A DNA stretch of 64,000 nt from Cylicocyclus nassatus (taxonomy: Eukaryota; Nematoda; Chromadorea; Rhabditida; Strongylidae): NCBI GenBank assembly GCA_958299035.1, contig CATQJL010000305.1:59164486-59228485 (forward strand). Reading direction: 5' to 3'. Below the pieces are notes generated by a model. The model worked only from the letters and a program-made list of their open reading frames with translations, was not told the origin of the DNA and ran no database searches. The position numbers and the translations under genes were made by a program. Positions 34,881 to 46,956 of this stretch are shown one piece after another. Position 1 is the stretch's first letter. Every line of letters begins with the position of its first letter.

Positions 34881-36930
34881 TGGATCAGATATTATCTTAT
34901 AGTTTAAATTCATCGTTGAAAAAAAGATAAGGAATTACAACTGCAGTTTCGGTAAGATGCCTGCTACTATATCCGAATCATCCAAAAATCATTCGCATAG
35001 AAGTAATTCAGTATATTATAAGAGCGTAGCATAGTGGGGCGTATATATGTATACACGTCCAGATACATACCCATGGTTCAGTGGAAGTTTTAGAACGGCC
35101 ATCCGCCACGCCTCCTTTTTCTAAAGTTTCGGGATTTTTCCGAGTGCTTGGCTGACACCAGCACCTTCTTCTAAAAACTTTTGCCCCCCCCCCCCGCAGC
35201 TACCCACGGGAATCCTGGGTACGCCACTGCCATGACTGTATTGTTCTAGTTTGATGCCTCTCACGACCTTACAAGTGGTTAGTTCATTCACTATAATACT
35301 ACAGTACAGGAACCAATTTTGCTCCGCTGTATTATGGCTCACATGAATGTCCAAACTTGTACATCTAAGGCAATTATAGCTGCCCTGTTCTTATGGTGAT
35401 ACATCGTGGTATGATAGGCTACCAGCGATCATTCAGATTGTAAAGTTATGCTAGCATTATACAGGTTTATTGTCTGTAGTTCACCAGTTGTAATGAAATT
35501 GAACCGCTTACCCAACCCGACCGATGCACCGTGGGCTTATTTATCAATCTCATATGTAGGAAAGTGCTCCTGTAAAAGTAACAGCCCGTACAGACGCGGG
35601 CAGTGAACTAAAACTACATAAGAAATGACTAGCTACACCAAAATATTAGTGGCAATAGTACCCAGGATTTCCGTTCGGGGGAGGGCGACAAACAGTTTCT
35701 CCAGCGAAAATGCGTGACGTCAGCCCCGCACTCCGAAAAAATTTTTGGTATGCTTCCTAAAATTTTCGCGAGCCCATAGCCACAAAATTCCAGAAGAAAG
35801 AAGCGTGGTTTCAGCCACCCTCCCTCCCCCCCCCAAGCATTGGCTTTTCATATTTTTGACAGCTTCCATTCGATATTCCAATAAAAAAAAGGAATTAGGA
35901 GACGAGAAACAGAAAGCTCTAGATTACTTCTGAATTGGTCGTTTCGGGATCGCTTTTCGTCTGTAACACTATCTTTCCACAAACGACAAATGCTCTTTTC
36001 GAATGTAAAAAATGTTTGTGTGGTTACAAAACACATCTGTTTCGTCATACAGAATTTTCCTGCTAAAGCACCATTTAAGTAGAGGAACGATGACGCCATC
36101 CCAGCGTACTATTGGTCCTTTGCGCATGCTATGGCATCTCGTGTAGAAAGAGTAGAATATCTCTCAAGCAGTACGAGTTTCTGCTCAAAGCAATCAATAG
36201 ATTTAGAAACTTCCAATAGGAAACTCGGCATAAAAAACCATTCCCGATATCAGTGAGAAGGAAGTTGAAACTCGTTCTGCCTAAAAGGTACTCCACTCTT
36301 TCTGCATACGACAATACTGAAGAAAGCAGACTTACTTCAAAATCCTGCAAGATTGCCGATTTGCCCCCTTACCTGAAAACAAAAGCGATAAATTGTAAGA
36401 TATTCATTTTGAAACGGCATTCTCGACGTATAAAAGTGGCAAATCATCAAGACTTGGCCCATTTTGAAGCTAAAAGAAAAAAAACATGAAATTGCAAAAG
36501 CAAACAGTTTGGCGTCAAATTTTAACCGTACTGCGCACTTGATGTAGGTACGGCAGGTGGGACCCTAGTGCCTCATTCGGAATTTCAAATTTGTGTGCAT
36601 TAACACACATAGCACCGAGATTAGACGGATGACGTCTACTATAGCCACGTTAGCAATGTCCGCATTTTGCGCGCGTAAGTGGCCGGCGTACGCTCATTCT
36701 ACCATTTATTCAGCACCGCAAGCACACTATTTACACTAGGAGGACTATCTACACATATGTATGACCATGCTTTAGTGAATAAAATGTTGAAAGCTACTCA
36801 AGCAATATTTATGGTTTCTGTTATACAATAACTATAAAATATCTCTGAAACTCTGCACCAAATAAAAACTCAGCATCTCGTTTAAAATGCGGTAGCACTA
36901 CGGGTGGTTGCTGAAATTGAGACCTCTACC
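34881..36930. other. Intergenic region, no gene supported
   Basis: It holds partial hAT MITE ends (GGGTACGCCACTG near 35217, and a poly-C block with AGCCCCGCACTCCGAAAAAA near 35720) and otherwise AT-rich sequence with short chance ORFs. Confidence 0.45.
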
Positions 36931-37103
36931 TTCGATTCAACTGGTTTAGCGGCTGAAAGGCGGGGCTTTGTGACCTAACTAGGGTCGCTCGCGGCCCTAT
37001 CAGGTCACAAAGCCTGCGCCTCCTCGCGCACACTCTCTGATCATCATCTAGCCTTAATTACATTACGAAGCTCCGCCTCTTAGCCGCCAAGCCAGTTGAA
37101 TCG
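36931..37103. mobile_element. MITE family 1 copy upstream of gene E
   Basis: The ends TTCGATTCAACTGGTTTAGC and AAGCCAGTTGAATCGAA are inverted, and the family interior contains AGGTCACAAAGCC. Confidence 0.7.
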
Positions 37104-37335
37104 AACGGGTACATTCGACAACATAAAAAGTGCGTATAAACAAGTTAATGAAAGTATGACATAATGAAACGAACAACTCAAGTGACTATGTACACCAAAG
37201 TGTTGTTTGTTCATTCTCAGTACTAGAACTGTATCGATAAAACAACGAAAACGAAAGACTGTATGTTCAGCATGGTTTCTGCCACAAAATGTATGTGGTT
37301 CGTAGCCGCCTACATACATCGAATTTTTATGTCTA

Positions 37336-37374
37336 CTCAGCTTTTATGGATAACCTATGCTTATGGTATAAATT
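37336..37374 (+). promoter_or_regulatory. Core promoter of gene E
   Basis: TCAGCTTTTATGGATAACCT followed by ATGCTTATGG and TATAAATT (37367-37374) is a diverged form of the block before genes A, B and C. The ATG is 49 nt downstream. A possible TTCAG lies just before the leader, so trans-splicing cannot be excluded. Confidence 0.6.
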
Positions 37375-37415
37375 AGCTCATAATTACTGAACATCACTTC
37401 AGATTATTTGCAAAG

Positions 37416-40400
37416 ATGAGGTGGGCAATCCTAGTTGGAACGGTAAGTGATTTACTGTTTGTCTGTTCGCAATGTGTATTCTTCAAACAGGTGTAAGACT
37501 TTAATCATTCCTATGCAGATTATGTATACCAGCAATAGACTATTCTAAAGATAGCGCAGAACTACTGCGGTACACCTTTCTTTTCGACCGATCCTAAAGA
37601 GAACTTTATTCAGACATGATTGCACAAAGGTCTCGTACGAGACGAATAGTTGGAAACTTAAAGTAAAAAATGGGAGTTGTCAGTCATTTAAGTACAATGA
37701 CCCTTAGGCTTCGGACAGAGTTCACGCGATTTAATCGTAGCGATTCAATCGCTACAAGACAACTATTACGAGTTCATTGCATCCGATCAGCTTGCATTTC
37801 GGTTGTGGTACTTTTCCAACTCGTTTTTGAATGGTAAAATGAAAATGAATGAAAATCGCGGCGATCAAATCACGACGATCAAATCGCGTGAACTCTGTCC
37901 GAGGCCTTATACAATTTTATTATATGCAAGAAAGACCCCTAGTTTGAGCTTTGGGAAAACCTGTAGGGCCTCGGACAATCTAGATTGACCTTTGAATCAA
38001 AAAACCCTGCGAACGCCTAAATTTGCTGTTCCATCAAGTCAATTTCACTGAGCTTTATATTTTTAGCTTTCACCACATCATTTCAATGTAGGTATAGTAT
38101 CCCTTAGTTAAGCTATTAACATCAACAAAATGATTTCCATGATTGGATTTTGGTCAAATGGCATGATCGTGCCGAATGATAAAACAAATCCATTTATTGA
38201 TTCAACGGAAATTTTTAATGCGTTGAACTCATAGCAGACTGTGTTTACAGTGAAAATTTCAGCTTGAGTCAAGAACTGAAGAGATCGTCAAAAGCAGATG
38301 CAGTACAGTTCCATTTATTTGTCCTTTCGTTGGTCCAAAAAAATCTTATATATAAAGCTGAATGTCTGTTTGTCTGTCTGTCTGTATGTCTGTCTGTATG
38401 TCTGTCTGTCTGTATGTATGTACGTATGTTCCGAATACAAATTTTTATTTCTGAACCGATCGGGACCAAACTTGGCACACATATACTTCAGGGCAGGGAG
38501 CGTGTCATAGGCTACTTTTCGTTATCGATCGATATCGATTTTATTGATTTTTTGCAAAATTCGAGCTAGAGGGCTGGGATTTGGCAGAGGGGGGTAATCG
38601 AGCATGCTGATCACCCCGAAGGGGTGATCAGCATGCTCGATTACCCCCCTGTGCAAAATCCTAGCCCCCTAGCTCAAATTTTGCAAAAAATCGGTAAAAT
38701 CGACATCGATCGATAACGAAAAGTGGGCTGTGACACGCTCCCTGCCCCGAAGTGTATGTGTGCAAAGTTCGGTCCCAATCGGTTCAGAGATAAAAATTTC
38801 TATTCGGAACATACGTACACGGGTCTAGCTGGCAGGCCCGGCGGAGCCGGGCAAGCCAGCTAGTTACTTAATAAAGCGCATCTCTGGCTAGTGCATATAG
38901 ATTCAAAAATAGCTGAAAGCCTCATTCAAGAACCTTTTGTATTTGAGACTATATTTCCATGCGTTCCACTACTAATTTGGTCATGGACATGCTTTCAGTT
39001 ATTGCTTTTGGCTGGAAGTCAGGCTATCCCTCTGCCAGCGGAGCAATATTTGGGTGAAGACCCGGTGGAGCAAGGCGCTAACTGTGAGTTCTTTTTCCGA
39101 CCAACACTTGTTTAATTAATAGAGTATTTTCCAGCTGTCGAACTCGGTGATGGTTCGTTTTTTTTGACTAATATCGTATGTTTTCCAAATACCGATACAC
39201 TTCCAGACACAATTTCTTAGAACCCGTATGGTAATAACCGCTTGTTGTCTTTTTGATGAACTCACAATATCACACAAAAATCTGATAATTTCGGGAGATT
39301 ATAGTCCTCAAACAGGGTCGTTAGGTTCCTTCACAATATTTCACATTTCCACCTAAAAGTCTGTTCATTTCAGAAAATGAAATAGACCAGAAGGAGAGCA
39401 ATGTTGAATGTGCGTTTTCTTCTCGATCAACTTCACTTTTCCCAAAAAATCAAGTCCTTTTTCAGCCGAAAATGGGAACCCGGAAGAAAACGGTAATGCA
39501 ATAGTTTTTCAATATTAGATGTTTATCTAAATACACGATCTCTCTAGTAAGCAACCAAGTCAGCGTTCTTGTCCCTGAACGTGAGTTTTTTTTAAATTAA
39601 TTTCTTAAATTTTGTCGGAATGCGCAATTTTCAGCGGCCCCTAAAACTCCGTCCAGCGAGAGTGCGTTAGCTTTTTGACCCATACTAAGTTCACATCTGG
39701 AACGGTTCAAACGGTTTTCTTTTTACAGAGAACGGTCTGGTGAATCCAGGAGGAGACGGAGTGGGCATGGTAGTAAGTTTAAAGTTTGTTGAGGGCTATC
39801 TGCTAGGAATGTCGACAGCATCAAATGGAATTGTTTTTTTAGCTATCGATTCGATTTGACAAAATTCCTGTAATTCTGAACACAGTATTAAGTAGAAGAA
39901 TCAACTGCTGGGTTCAGAACTGAACCTTTTCGTAATTTCAAACGTGAACCAAGCTTTAACATTAAAATTATGAATTGACCTTGGACGAAATTTAATTTCT
40001 GCTAAACATGTCAGAGCGGTTACCATAGAAATTCTCTTTAAACACTTGCAGAACCCTAACGGCGAACATGGAAGATCTAAGGTAGTTGCGCCAGAGGTAA
40101 TGAACTGATTTTTGATGTAAAAAAAATGCCCACTTGCACGTATTTGAGATACAACCAGAAGAAGTGTCTTTGCCAGCTACGGCAAAATACGGCTTAGAAT
40201 GTTTGCCAAACAAAATTCAAATAAACACTCACAAGTGCCCATGAACCCAAAGATTTTGACTTTAGTGAAGCGGTTCTAGTAACTGGTGCTGTTTTGATTT
40301 GATTGTAGAAGTTGATAACTTTTTACCTCCTCCCGCACTATATCATCGCGGAATTGAATACTTGACAGATGCAAGCTTATAGTAAGGAGGGGGGGGGGGG

Positions 40401-43400
40401 GAGAGCGAGGGGGAGAGAAAAGAAGGAGAGAAGAGGACTGCGCCTCAATCTTATATATAAAGCTGAATGTCTGTTTGTCTGTATGTCTGTATGTATGTAT
40501 GTATGTATGTACGTATGTTCCGAATAGAAAATTCCATTTCTGAACCGATCCGGACCAAACTTGGCACACATACACTTCGGGCCCCGGCGGGTGTCATAGG
40601 CTACTTTTCGTATCGATCGATATCGATTTTATCGATTTTTTGCAAAATTTGAGCTACGGGGCTGGGAGTTGGCACAGGGGGGTAAGTGAGCATGGGGATT
40701 CCGAATACAATATTAGTTTTTGAAATCGTGCATTACTTTTATCGATTTTATCGATTTTTTTGCAAAGTTTGAGCTACGGGGCTGGGATTTGGCAGAGGAG
40801 TGTAATCGAGCATGCTGATCACCCCCGTGGGGGTGATCAGCATGCTCGATTACACTCCTCTGCCAAATTTCAGCCCCCTAGCTCAAATTTTGCAAAAAAT
40901 CGATAAAATCGATAAAAATAATGCACGGTTTCGACAACTAATATTGTATTCGTAATCAGCATGCTCGATTACCCCCCTGTGCCAAATCCAGCCCCGCTCA
41001 AATTTTGCAAAAAATCGGTAAAATCGACATCGATCGATAGAGAAAAGTGGACTGTGACACCCGCCGGGGCCCGAAGTGTATGTGTGTCAAGTTTGGTCCG
41101 GATCGGTTAAGAAATGGAATTTTTTATTTGGAACATACGGCGGAGCCGGGTAAGCCAGCTAGTTATCAATAAATCTGCGCATCTCCAGTTGTCATTACTT
41201 TACCAAATAATTGTTACATGAAAATCATTTTTAATTAAAAATTTATCAGGTTGACCCATATGTAAGTTCAGTCCGTCTTGAATTTCGACCGCAATAAGTT
41301 ACACACTTTTCATTTCTGATTAAGTTGTAAAAACCATCCGGCAGAGTAAAACAAGGTGTACAAGATGGCAGCCTTTTTTGCATCAGCTCTGATCCATCTT
41401 GAGTTACGAACCAAAAACTACAAAGAATCCTGCCTGAAAAAATCAAAAAATCGCAGTTCCATCCAAAATCTCACAAAAATTCTAACTTGCTCACGTAAAC
41501 ACTTTTCACTTAAGACATTTGTATACCCTATTGCCATATACAAGGTGTCCCAAAAGTAAGTACACACTTTTTAATCGTCAATCTCTTCCCGTTGGGTCTT
41601 TCGGCCATTCAACTACCATTCTGTAGAGGAGGCTTCAACTTAGATTATCAGTATCAAGCGAACCACCGATCGCTGTCCATTACTGTAAGATTACTGTAGG
41701 GACTTCGACAAGGTTTAGGCAATTGGAAGCCATATTCTGCCTTAAAACAAAACCAAAGTAGCCTAAAACTTTTACACTATGGTAGTGGAAGCCGCTGATT
41801 TCCAATCTGAAATCTTTACTATACTGTGATGCTTCTTCACAAATATACTAGGTAAGCCGTAATAAGCGAACTTCCAGTATTTGTCGGAAATGTGTTTGCA
41901 CCGTCAATAAAGTTGAAAACACTCGCAAAAAGTTGTGTGGTGGTAGCTTGCGCGAAAATTCTAATACACGACTTTTCACCTTTTTGAAGAAAATTTTGTC
42001 AGATGACATATTTCACAACGGTTTCACATGCTGGAAGTTCTTACCGTAATGCTACAGTAACGGAGAGCTATAGGTGATTTGCTCGATACTGTAAATCTAA
42101 ATTGAAGCCTCCTCTACAGAAGGCACTTGACTGGCAAAAAAAAGACCCATTGGGTAGAGAGATATTGACGATTGAAAAGGGTGTACTGTCTTCTGGGACA
42201 CCCTGTATTTTGCTTGGTTAGAAATCAAGAAAACAAAGATTTTCATGCTTCTAGTGGTGCTATGCTGTCCCTATATAAGTAATTGTATACTGCTGGCCTG
42301 TGAAGTACAAACACAACTTTTCAGCTCTCTACAAGCACTAGATTTCAAGAAAATCGTTAACGCAAGTCACCTGTGGTACGATTTTTTCTTGATTTTGAGC
42401 AATTGATTCTTTTTAGTTTTCGGCTAAAACTCGAGGATCAGACTGGTGCAAAACCAAGATGCCACCTTGTAGAGCTTGCTCTACTCTGCTGGATGGTATT
42501 TGCAATTCAATCAGAAATAAGAAGTGTGCGACTTATTGCGGTAGAAATTCAGAACGGACTTATGAGACATGGACAATGGGGCTTATGGAAATTTATGGGA
42601 CAACCTGCTAATTACCTTCGATAATTGCACTGATATGTTGAACGGAAGGCGAATTGAAACATTTTTCTTTGGCTTAGCAGTCTTAAACTGCTCGCAGCAT
42701 TAACAGACGTGAAAGTTGAACTTGACGCCTCATTCTATCGATGAAGTCTTTCGCATAGGAAAAGTAGTCGTTACAGAACATCCACCAAACTTTGGAAATG
42801 TCATGATAAATTCATTTCGATAAGATCAAGTTGAAGAGCGTGATTTTCTTCACAAAAAGATACAATTCATATGCTTAGCTTTTTCAGTTTAAGAAACCAA
42901 GCTTAGATGAAAAAACTTCGTTTAAAGAGTAAATACAAGAAAGATGAAAAAAGTTTGCTGTCCAAATGTCTGTTCTCTTGACTGTTCACTATATTCGGAC
43001 ACGCTGTTCCCATCCTTGCCTTTACAATTACACAACTATGTAGCGAAAAAAAACCCACATAGAGCATTGCTAATTCTCAAATTTTTCTACGAGAATGAAT
43101 AGGCTGTTCATTCAACATCGACATTATGCAGACATCTTTTCATTCTTGACAACTAAAAATGAGGGGTATCCTATAAAACAAGTACCACTTCCTGTGCAGG
43201 TAATGCTACTCGGCTGACTAGGTCATTGAATGTACTAAATGAGAATATAGAGACTGTTACATTACAAGAAAGCGATGTAAGCGTTTATGGTTGAATGGGT
43301 GAACTAACATCTGTTACTGAGTTCATTGATGACTTAGCGGAATCGAGTTGTTCAGACAACAACTGTGCAAGCAGGTACAACGACAACAGGAGCGCCTGGC

Positions 43401-43663
43401 AAATCATCTTTACCACCGAAACCGGCACCAAAACCAAAGAAAACTAAAAATAAGAAGAAGTCGAAGAAATCGAAGGGAAACAAAGGAAAGAAGGGCAAAG
43501 GAAAGAAGGGCAAAGGAAAGGCAAAGAACGGGAAAAACACTAAAGCCGCGGTAAGAGATTCCAATAATTTTGACCGATACTTAACAACAATTTATAGAAG
43601 AAAAAGGTAGGAAAAAGGGTGCAGCTAAGGAAGAATCGGGGCAAAAAGAAGAAGCACAACTGA
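37416..43663 (+). CDS. Gene E: secreted microexon protein with lysine-rich tail, 12 predicted exons
   Basis: Predicted exons: 37416-37442, 38999-39083, 39135-39152, 39374-39409, 39466-39492, 39548-39580, 39635-39661, 39729-39772, 40052-40096, 41250-41261, 43356-43550, 43598-43663; 615 nt, 204 residues. Exons 1-2 encode MRWAILVGT and LLLLAGSQAIPLPAEQYLGE, a clear signal peptide with likely cleavage after SQA. Six short exons follow, five of them (18-36 nt) kept in phase 1; then phase-0 exons include NPNGEHGRSKVVAPE and the 12-nt VDPY. The 195-nt exon encodes TTTVQAGTTTTGAPG, a Pro/Lys hinge and many Lys-Gly repeats. The last exon, close to that of gene D, ends HN and TGA. One microexon present in D is dead here (near 39275 the acceptor reads ATTTCG). 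Two Helitrons and a mariner-like MITE sit in its introns. Function is unknown; secretion is inferred. Confidence 0.7.
37707..37906. mobile_element. Harbinger-like MITE in intron 1 of gene E
   Basis: GGCTTCGGACAGAGTTCACG and the right end CGTGAACTCTGTCCGAGGCC are inverted copies. Both flanks carry TTA, a 3-bp duplication typical of PIF/Harbinger elements. Gene D lacks similar sequence. Confidence 0.7.
38344..38863 (+). mobile_element. Non-autonomous Helitron 1 (foldback type)
   Basis: It starts TCTTATATATAAAGCTGAAT and ends in CTAG after a GCCCGGC/GCCGGGC hairpin, inserted between A and T. The paralogous intron of gene D (near 30360) is the empty site. The interior is nearly a perfect inverted repeat around 38617, with arms GTAATCGAGCATGCTGATCA. 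It also has TCTG/TATG tandem repeats at 38367-38425. No Rep/helicase gene is present. Confidence 0.8.
40449..41162 (+). mobile_element. Non-autonomous Helitron 2 (foldback type)
   Basis: It starts TCTTATATATAAAGCTGAAT and ends GCCAGCTAG, again between A and T, and holds a central palindrome at about 40826 (GTGATCAGCATGCTCGATTA arms). Part of the interior is duplicated relative to Helitron 1. It sits between the last two small exons of gene E (40052-40096 and 41250-41261). Confidence 0.8.
41541..42205. mobile_element. Tc1/mariner-like MITE in gene E
   Basis: Left CAAGGTGTCCCAAAAGTAAG and right CTTCTGGGACACCCTG are inverted, with TA on both sides. It is closest to the copy in gene C (52290-52968). 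Confidence 0.75.
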
Positions 43664-43760
43664 AACATGCGCTCACTGTCTCCCATGCATGTCTTCTAAT
43701 GTGAGTACATAAATCAGTCGTAAGATCAAAAATGAAAGCCATGAGGAAGATATCGTCGAC

Positions 43761-43917
43761 TCGTTAACCGCACGGACTGCTCAAACGCTGCGGACACGCG
43801 CGGCGCGGCTGGATTGTCGCGGGAGCACGACTTCTACAATGGCGAATTAGTACTGGGGCAAGCGTTTTGCCTCACAGCGCGTGTTCCGCAGTGATGTCCA
43901 GTCCGTGAGGTTAACGA
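43761..43917. mobile_element. CpG-rich MITE in the 3' region of gene E
   Basis: Ends TCGTTAACCGCACGGACT and AGTCCGTGAGGTTAACGA are inverted. The gene D 3' region lacks it. Confidence 0.65.
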
Positions 43918-44026
43918 ATTAACTGTAGATTCCATTACTATAAATGCGTAAATCAATTTGAACTTTATTGATGATTTGACATCTTTAGGGCAATCCACAA
44001 GTGTTTCGACTCCAGCATTCACGAGA

Positions 44027-44032
44027 AATAAA
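44027..44032 (+). terminator. Candidate polyadenylation signal of gene E
   Basis: AATAAA in a stretch conserved with gene D near 33110, where the equivalent reads GATAAA. If used, the 3' UTR contains the MITE at 43761-43917. Confidence 0.35.
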
Positions 44033-45601
44033 ATGTTGTTTTTAGTTGCTTCTCACAATGTGCTTTTCGTAATTGCAGAGTTACAAATGATAGCAGTACA
44101 CGACAAAATATGGGAGTCTTTTCTTCTACCCCATATTTAGAGAGGCAAAAAACTTCTACTCAAAGCTTAAGTGCAATAAGTTGCAATATCTCTTTACTAG
44201 TTCATTTGCAGGAGGCTTTGCCATAATTTAAAGGCCTACTTGGAAACTACTCTCACAAATTTCAAAATTGGTCAAATTTGTAGGGCAAAGATGCTCGACC
44301 TTTGAATACTGATTGGCCTAACTCCACAGTATTTTTTAGAAAGTCATACTCATTTATGAAAGTTAGTAATAAACTCGTTTTCGGCTTTTAGTTGAAGGTT
44401 AGGAGATTTTCATCTCTGGCATATAAGTCATCGCTTTTGCTAGCCGATAAACATAAAAAATGGTAGAAGTCACACTAGCAGCAATAAGATACATGTCGTT
44501 ATATTCGAATCAGTAAATGAACATTTGAGAAAGTACTATAGAGAGGCGATTTTAGGTTATAGTGTTCAGACACACATCCATAGTATTCATGGCCCATTTC
44601 CGTAAGTCTCTCGTACATTTGGCGAAAAGGATAATTTACTAAAGACAGTACGATTGTACCAGCATCATCTGTCTATTCTGGCTAAGATGGAGCAGCAAAG
44701 GTGTGAAACTTATACAAACTCAAGACAGATATTGTTAGATGTCCTGTAAAAGTGTTACATCGCATTGATAGACTGGGCTTTAAAAGTTCATGCGAATGTG
44801 TAAAGTCATGAGGCTGCAGGCGAGTAATGCTCTAAAAGCGTGGCTCACTTCTTTGTCTAAATTCACTTCTATTCTCAAGTATCTTGCCTATCGAAACGAA
44901 TGTCTTAGAACAGAACACTGTATACAATTTAAGGATCATGTTCCTGCCCATAGGGAAGCTTCTGCGACTAGTTTCCTAAAAAGCACAAGATTAAAATGGT
45001 CTTTTTGCCGTTGGAAAGTCTAATAGATCAGTGAAGCGTAAGATGACTGGCCAAAAATTTGGCTGAATATTGCATTCAAAGCTACGTTTGGACTGAAATT
45101 CATAAAGTTATGTCCTGTTCAGTTAAACCAAGAAGTGATACTTGACAGAAACTCCATTTCTTACAAGTTTAAAACAATGAGGCATGCTTTTCTTTCGCTA
45201 TCAGGAGAATGATGGCAAAGCGTCATATCCGAAGCGGATTTCAATAGTGAGATAGTTCAAAATCCTGCAAGAAAGGCGGGTTACAAGTCTTTCATATTGC
45301 TAGGGAAGGTTTCCTGTTTTTCACCTACTCTACGCCACTTTTGCTTCAATCAGGGCTAGCGTTTAGCTGGACAAGTGAACCTAAGAGAATGGCAGCAGCT
45401 AAAGAGGACTTCAGATGTGAGCAGACGAAGACCAAGCAACCTACCTCAGCATACTTGCAGATACCTAAAGCAAAAAAGTGGTGTAGATAACGAAAGTACT
45501 ATAGAATACGATGGATCGCGGTAAAGAGAACGTTGTACAGCACCAATGGTTAACTTCGAGTTTGGGAAGATTTAATGCGGTAAAAGCATTTGCTGTTAAC
45601 C
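44033..45601. other. Intergenic region with part of a dispersed repeat
   Basis: About 44655-44810 matches the repeats at 7908 and 25573 (TGTTAGATGTCCTGT). A 77-codon frame at 44790-45023 is not recognised. The rest is AT-rich and featureless. Confidence 0.4.
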
Positions 45602-45771
45602 TTTGATTCAACTAGCTCGGCTTCAGCGAGGCGGGGCTTTGTGGCCTAAATGAGGCCGCTCGCGCCCGCGACGCACCTGCGTCTCTCTCGCGCGAGTGCT
45701 CCACAATCATTACATAGCCTTAGCTAGGTCACGAAACCCCGCCTTCCCGAAGCCAGGCCAGTTGAATCAAA
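45602..45771. mobile_element. MITE family 1 copy
   Basis: TTTGATTCAACTAGCTCGGC and the inverse GGCCAGTTGAATCAAA bound a CGCG-rich interior. Confidence 0.7.
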
Positions 45772-45790
45772 TGGTACATACCATCGAATA

Positions 45791-45946
45791 ACTGGCTTTT
45801 CTTTGGGAAGGCGGGGCCTCTTGACCTAATTAAGGCTAGGTAATGAGTGTAGAGCACCCACGCGAGAGAGACGCAGGTGCGTCGTGCGAGCGGCCATATT
45901 TAAGTCACAAAGTCCCGCCTTCCCGAAGCCAAGCCAGTTAAAGCAA
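45791..45946. mobile_element. MITE family 1 copy, adjacent to the previous one
   Basis: It lies 19 bp beyond the preceding copy. Ends ACTGGCTTTTCTTTGGGAAG and AAGCCAGTTAAAGCAAAG are more diverged; the CTTGACCTAATTAAGGCTAG block is intact. Confidence 0.65.
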
Positions 45947-46956
45947 AGGTTAATTTTGATAGCTAGTAGAAATTCAGTCGTTTAGTTATTACGCATTTGG
46001 TATCGAATGTAAGAGAAATTGTAGTTTGCAAGTCTTTGTGGATGTATTTGGCAGTGATGGGATGATGAGATCGGGGACTCGGTTCCGGTGCTTTTCTGGT
46101 TTTTCTTCGAAACTTAATGCAGGAACGTGAGGTTGTTCATCATGCCAATTTTGGCCTGATCTGGATCAGACAGTGGTCTCCTACGGTTCGACCCTACAGT
46201 AATTGTAAAAAGGAAAAGCTGCAAGCGATGGAAAGCTTTTCAGAAATTGGCGGTTTCTGCGGCTGCAACATTCTTCTCCTCGAAGCTTTATGGCTCACCG
46301 AAACGATTACAATGCGTCCTGCAGTTTCTATGTGAACATAAGAACATACGAAAAATATTGAAAATCAAAACATGGATGACTTAACAAAAATCTCTCAGCA
46401 AAGTAAAAGAAAGCGAAAACGAACCGGCTCTCAAAAGATATTGGGATGATTCGATTCAAGTCTGTAAATTGGAATCAAAGGATACTTTCTGAATAGCGCC
46501 CACATGAAACATCCTGTAATAAATCTGTGAATTTTGTGTGTGAGCCAATTTAGGCTCTAATTTAGCCGCCAATCACATAATTCAACCGTTCCAACAATCT
46601 TTTTGTTTTTCTACTGGTTAACTTTCCATCTAATCAACCATAAAGGCAGTCTAGATCCCATTCAATCTTTTGACACAACAAAGCAAGCTCATCGGCAAAT
46701 ACAGTAGGACAGCTACAGGATGTCAGAGATCCTGCCATTGAGCCGGTTTTCGTCCTTTTCCCCTGTGCCAACCATTCCCCTGATTATCTACAAATGTGGT
46801 GGTAAGTTGTTACCAACAACCAAAACGTCGCTTCCCAAATGACAAATTTGTCAAATGACACTGGAAAAACGGCACTCTCTTGAAATTGTCACAACTAATT
46901 CCAGAGGTAAAACAGCACGAAAGAGTAGCGATGCATCATTTGCAATGATTATATAC
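45947..46956. other. Intergenic region, no gene supported
   Basis: A 72-codon frame at 46117-46335 is not recognised and has no homologue elsewhere in the window. No element ends are evident. Confidence 0.4.

Noticed and set aside
34517..34930. 137-codon hydrophobic frame
   Set aside because: It lies mostly inside the TIR element at 34432-34880, with no splice or promoter signals and no family resemblance.
37080..37319. 79-codon minus-strand frame upstream of gene E
   Set aside because: It begins in the MITE at 36931-37103 and runs over the gene E promoter side; nothing supports it.
38367..38425. TCTG/TATG tandem repeat as a CRISPR or independent satellite
   Set aside because: It is the simple repeat normally found just inside this Helitron 5' end, seen again at 40467 and 9030.
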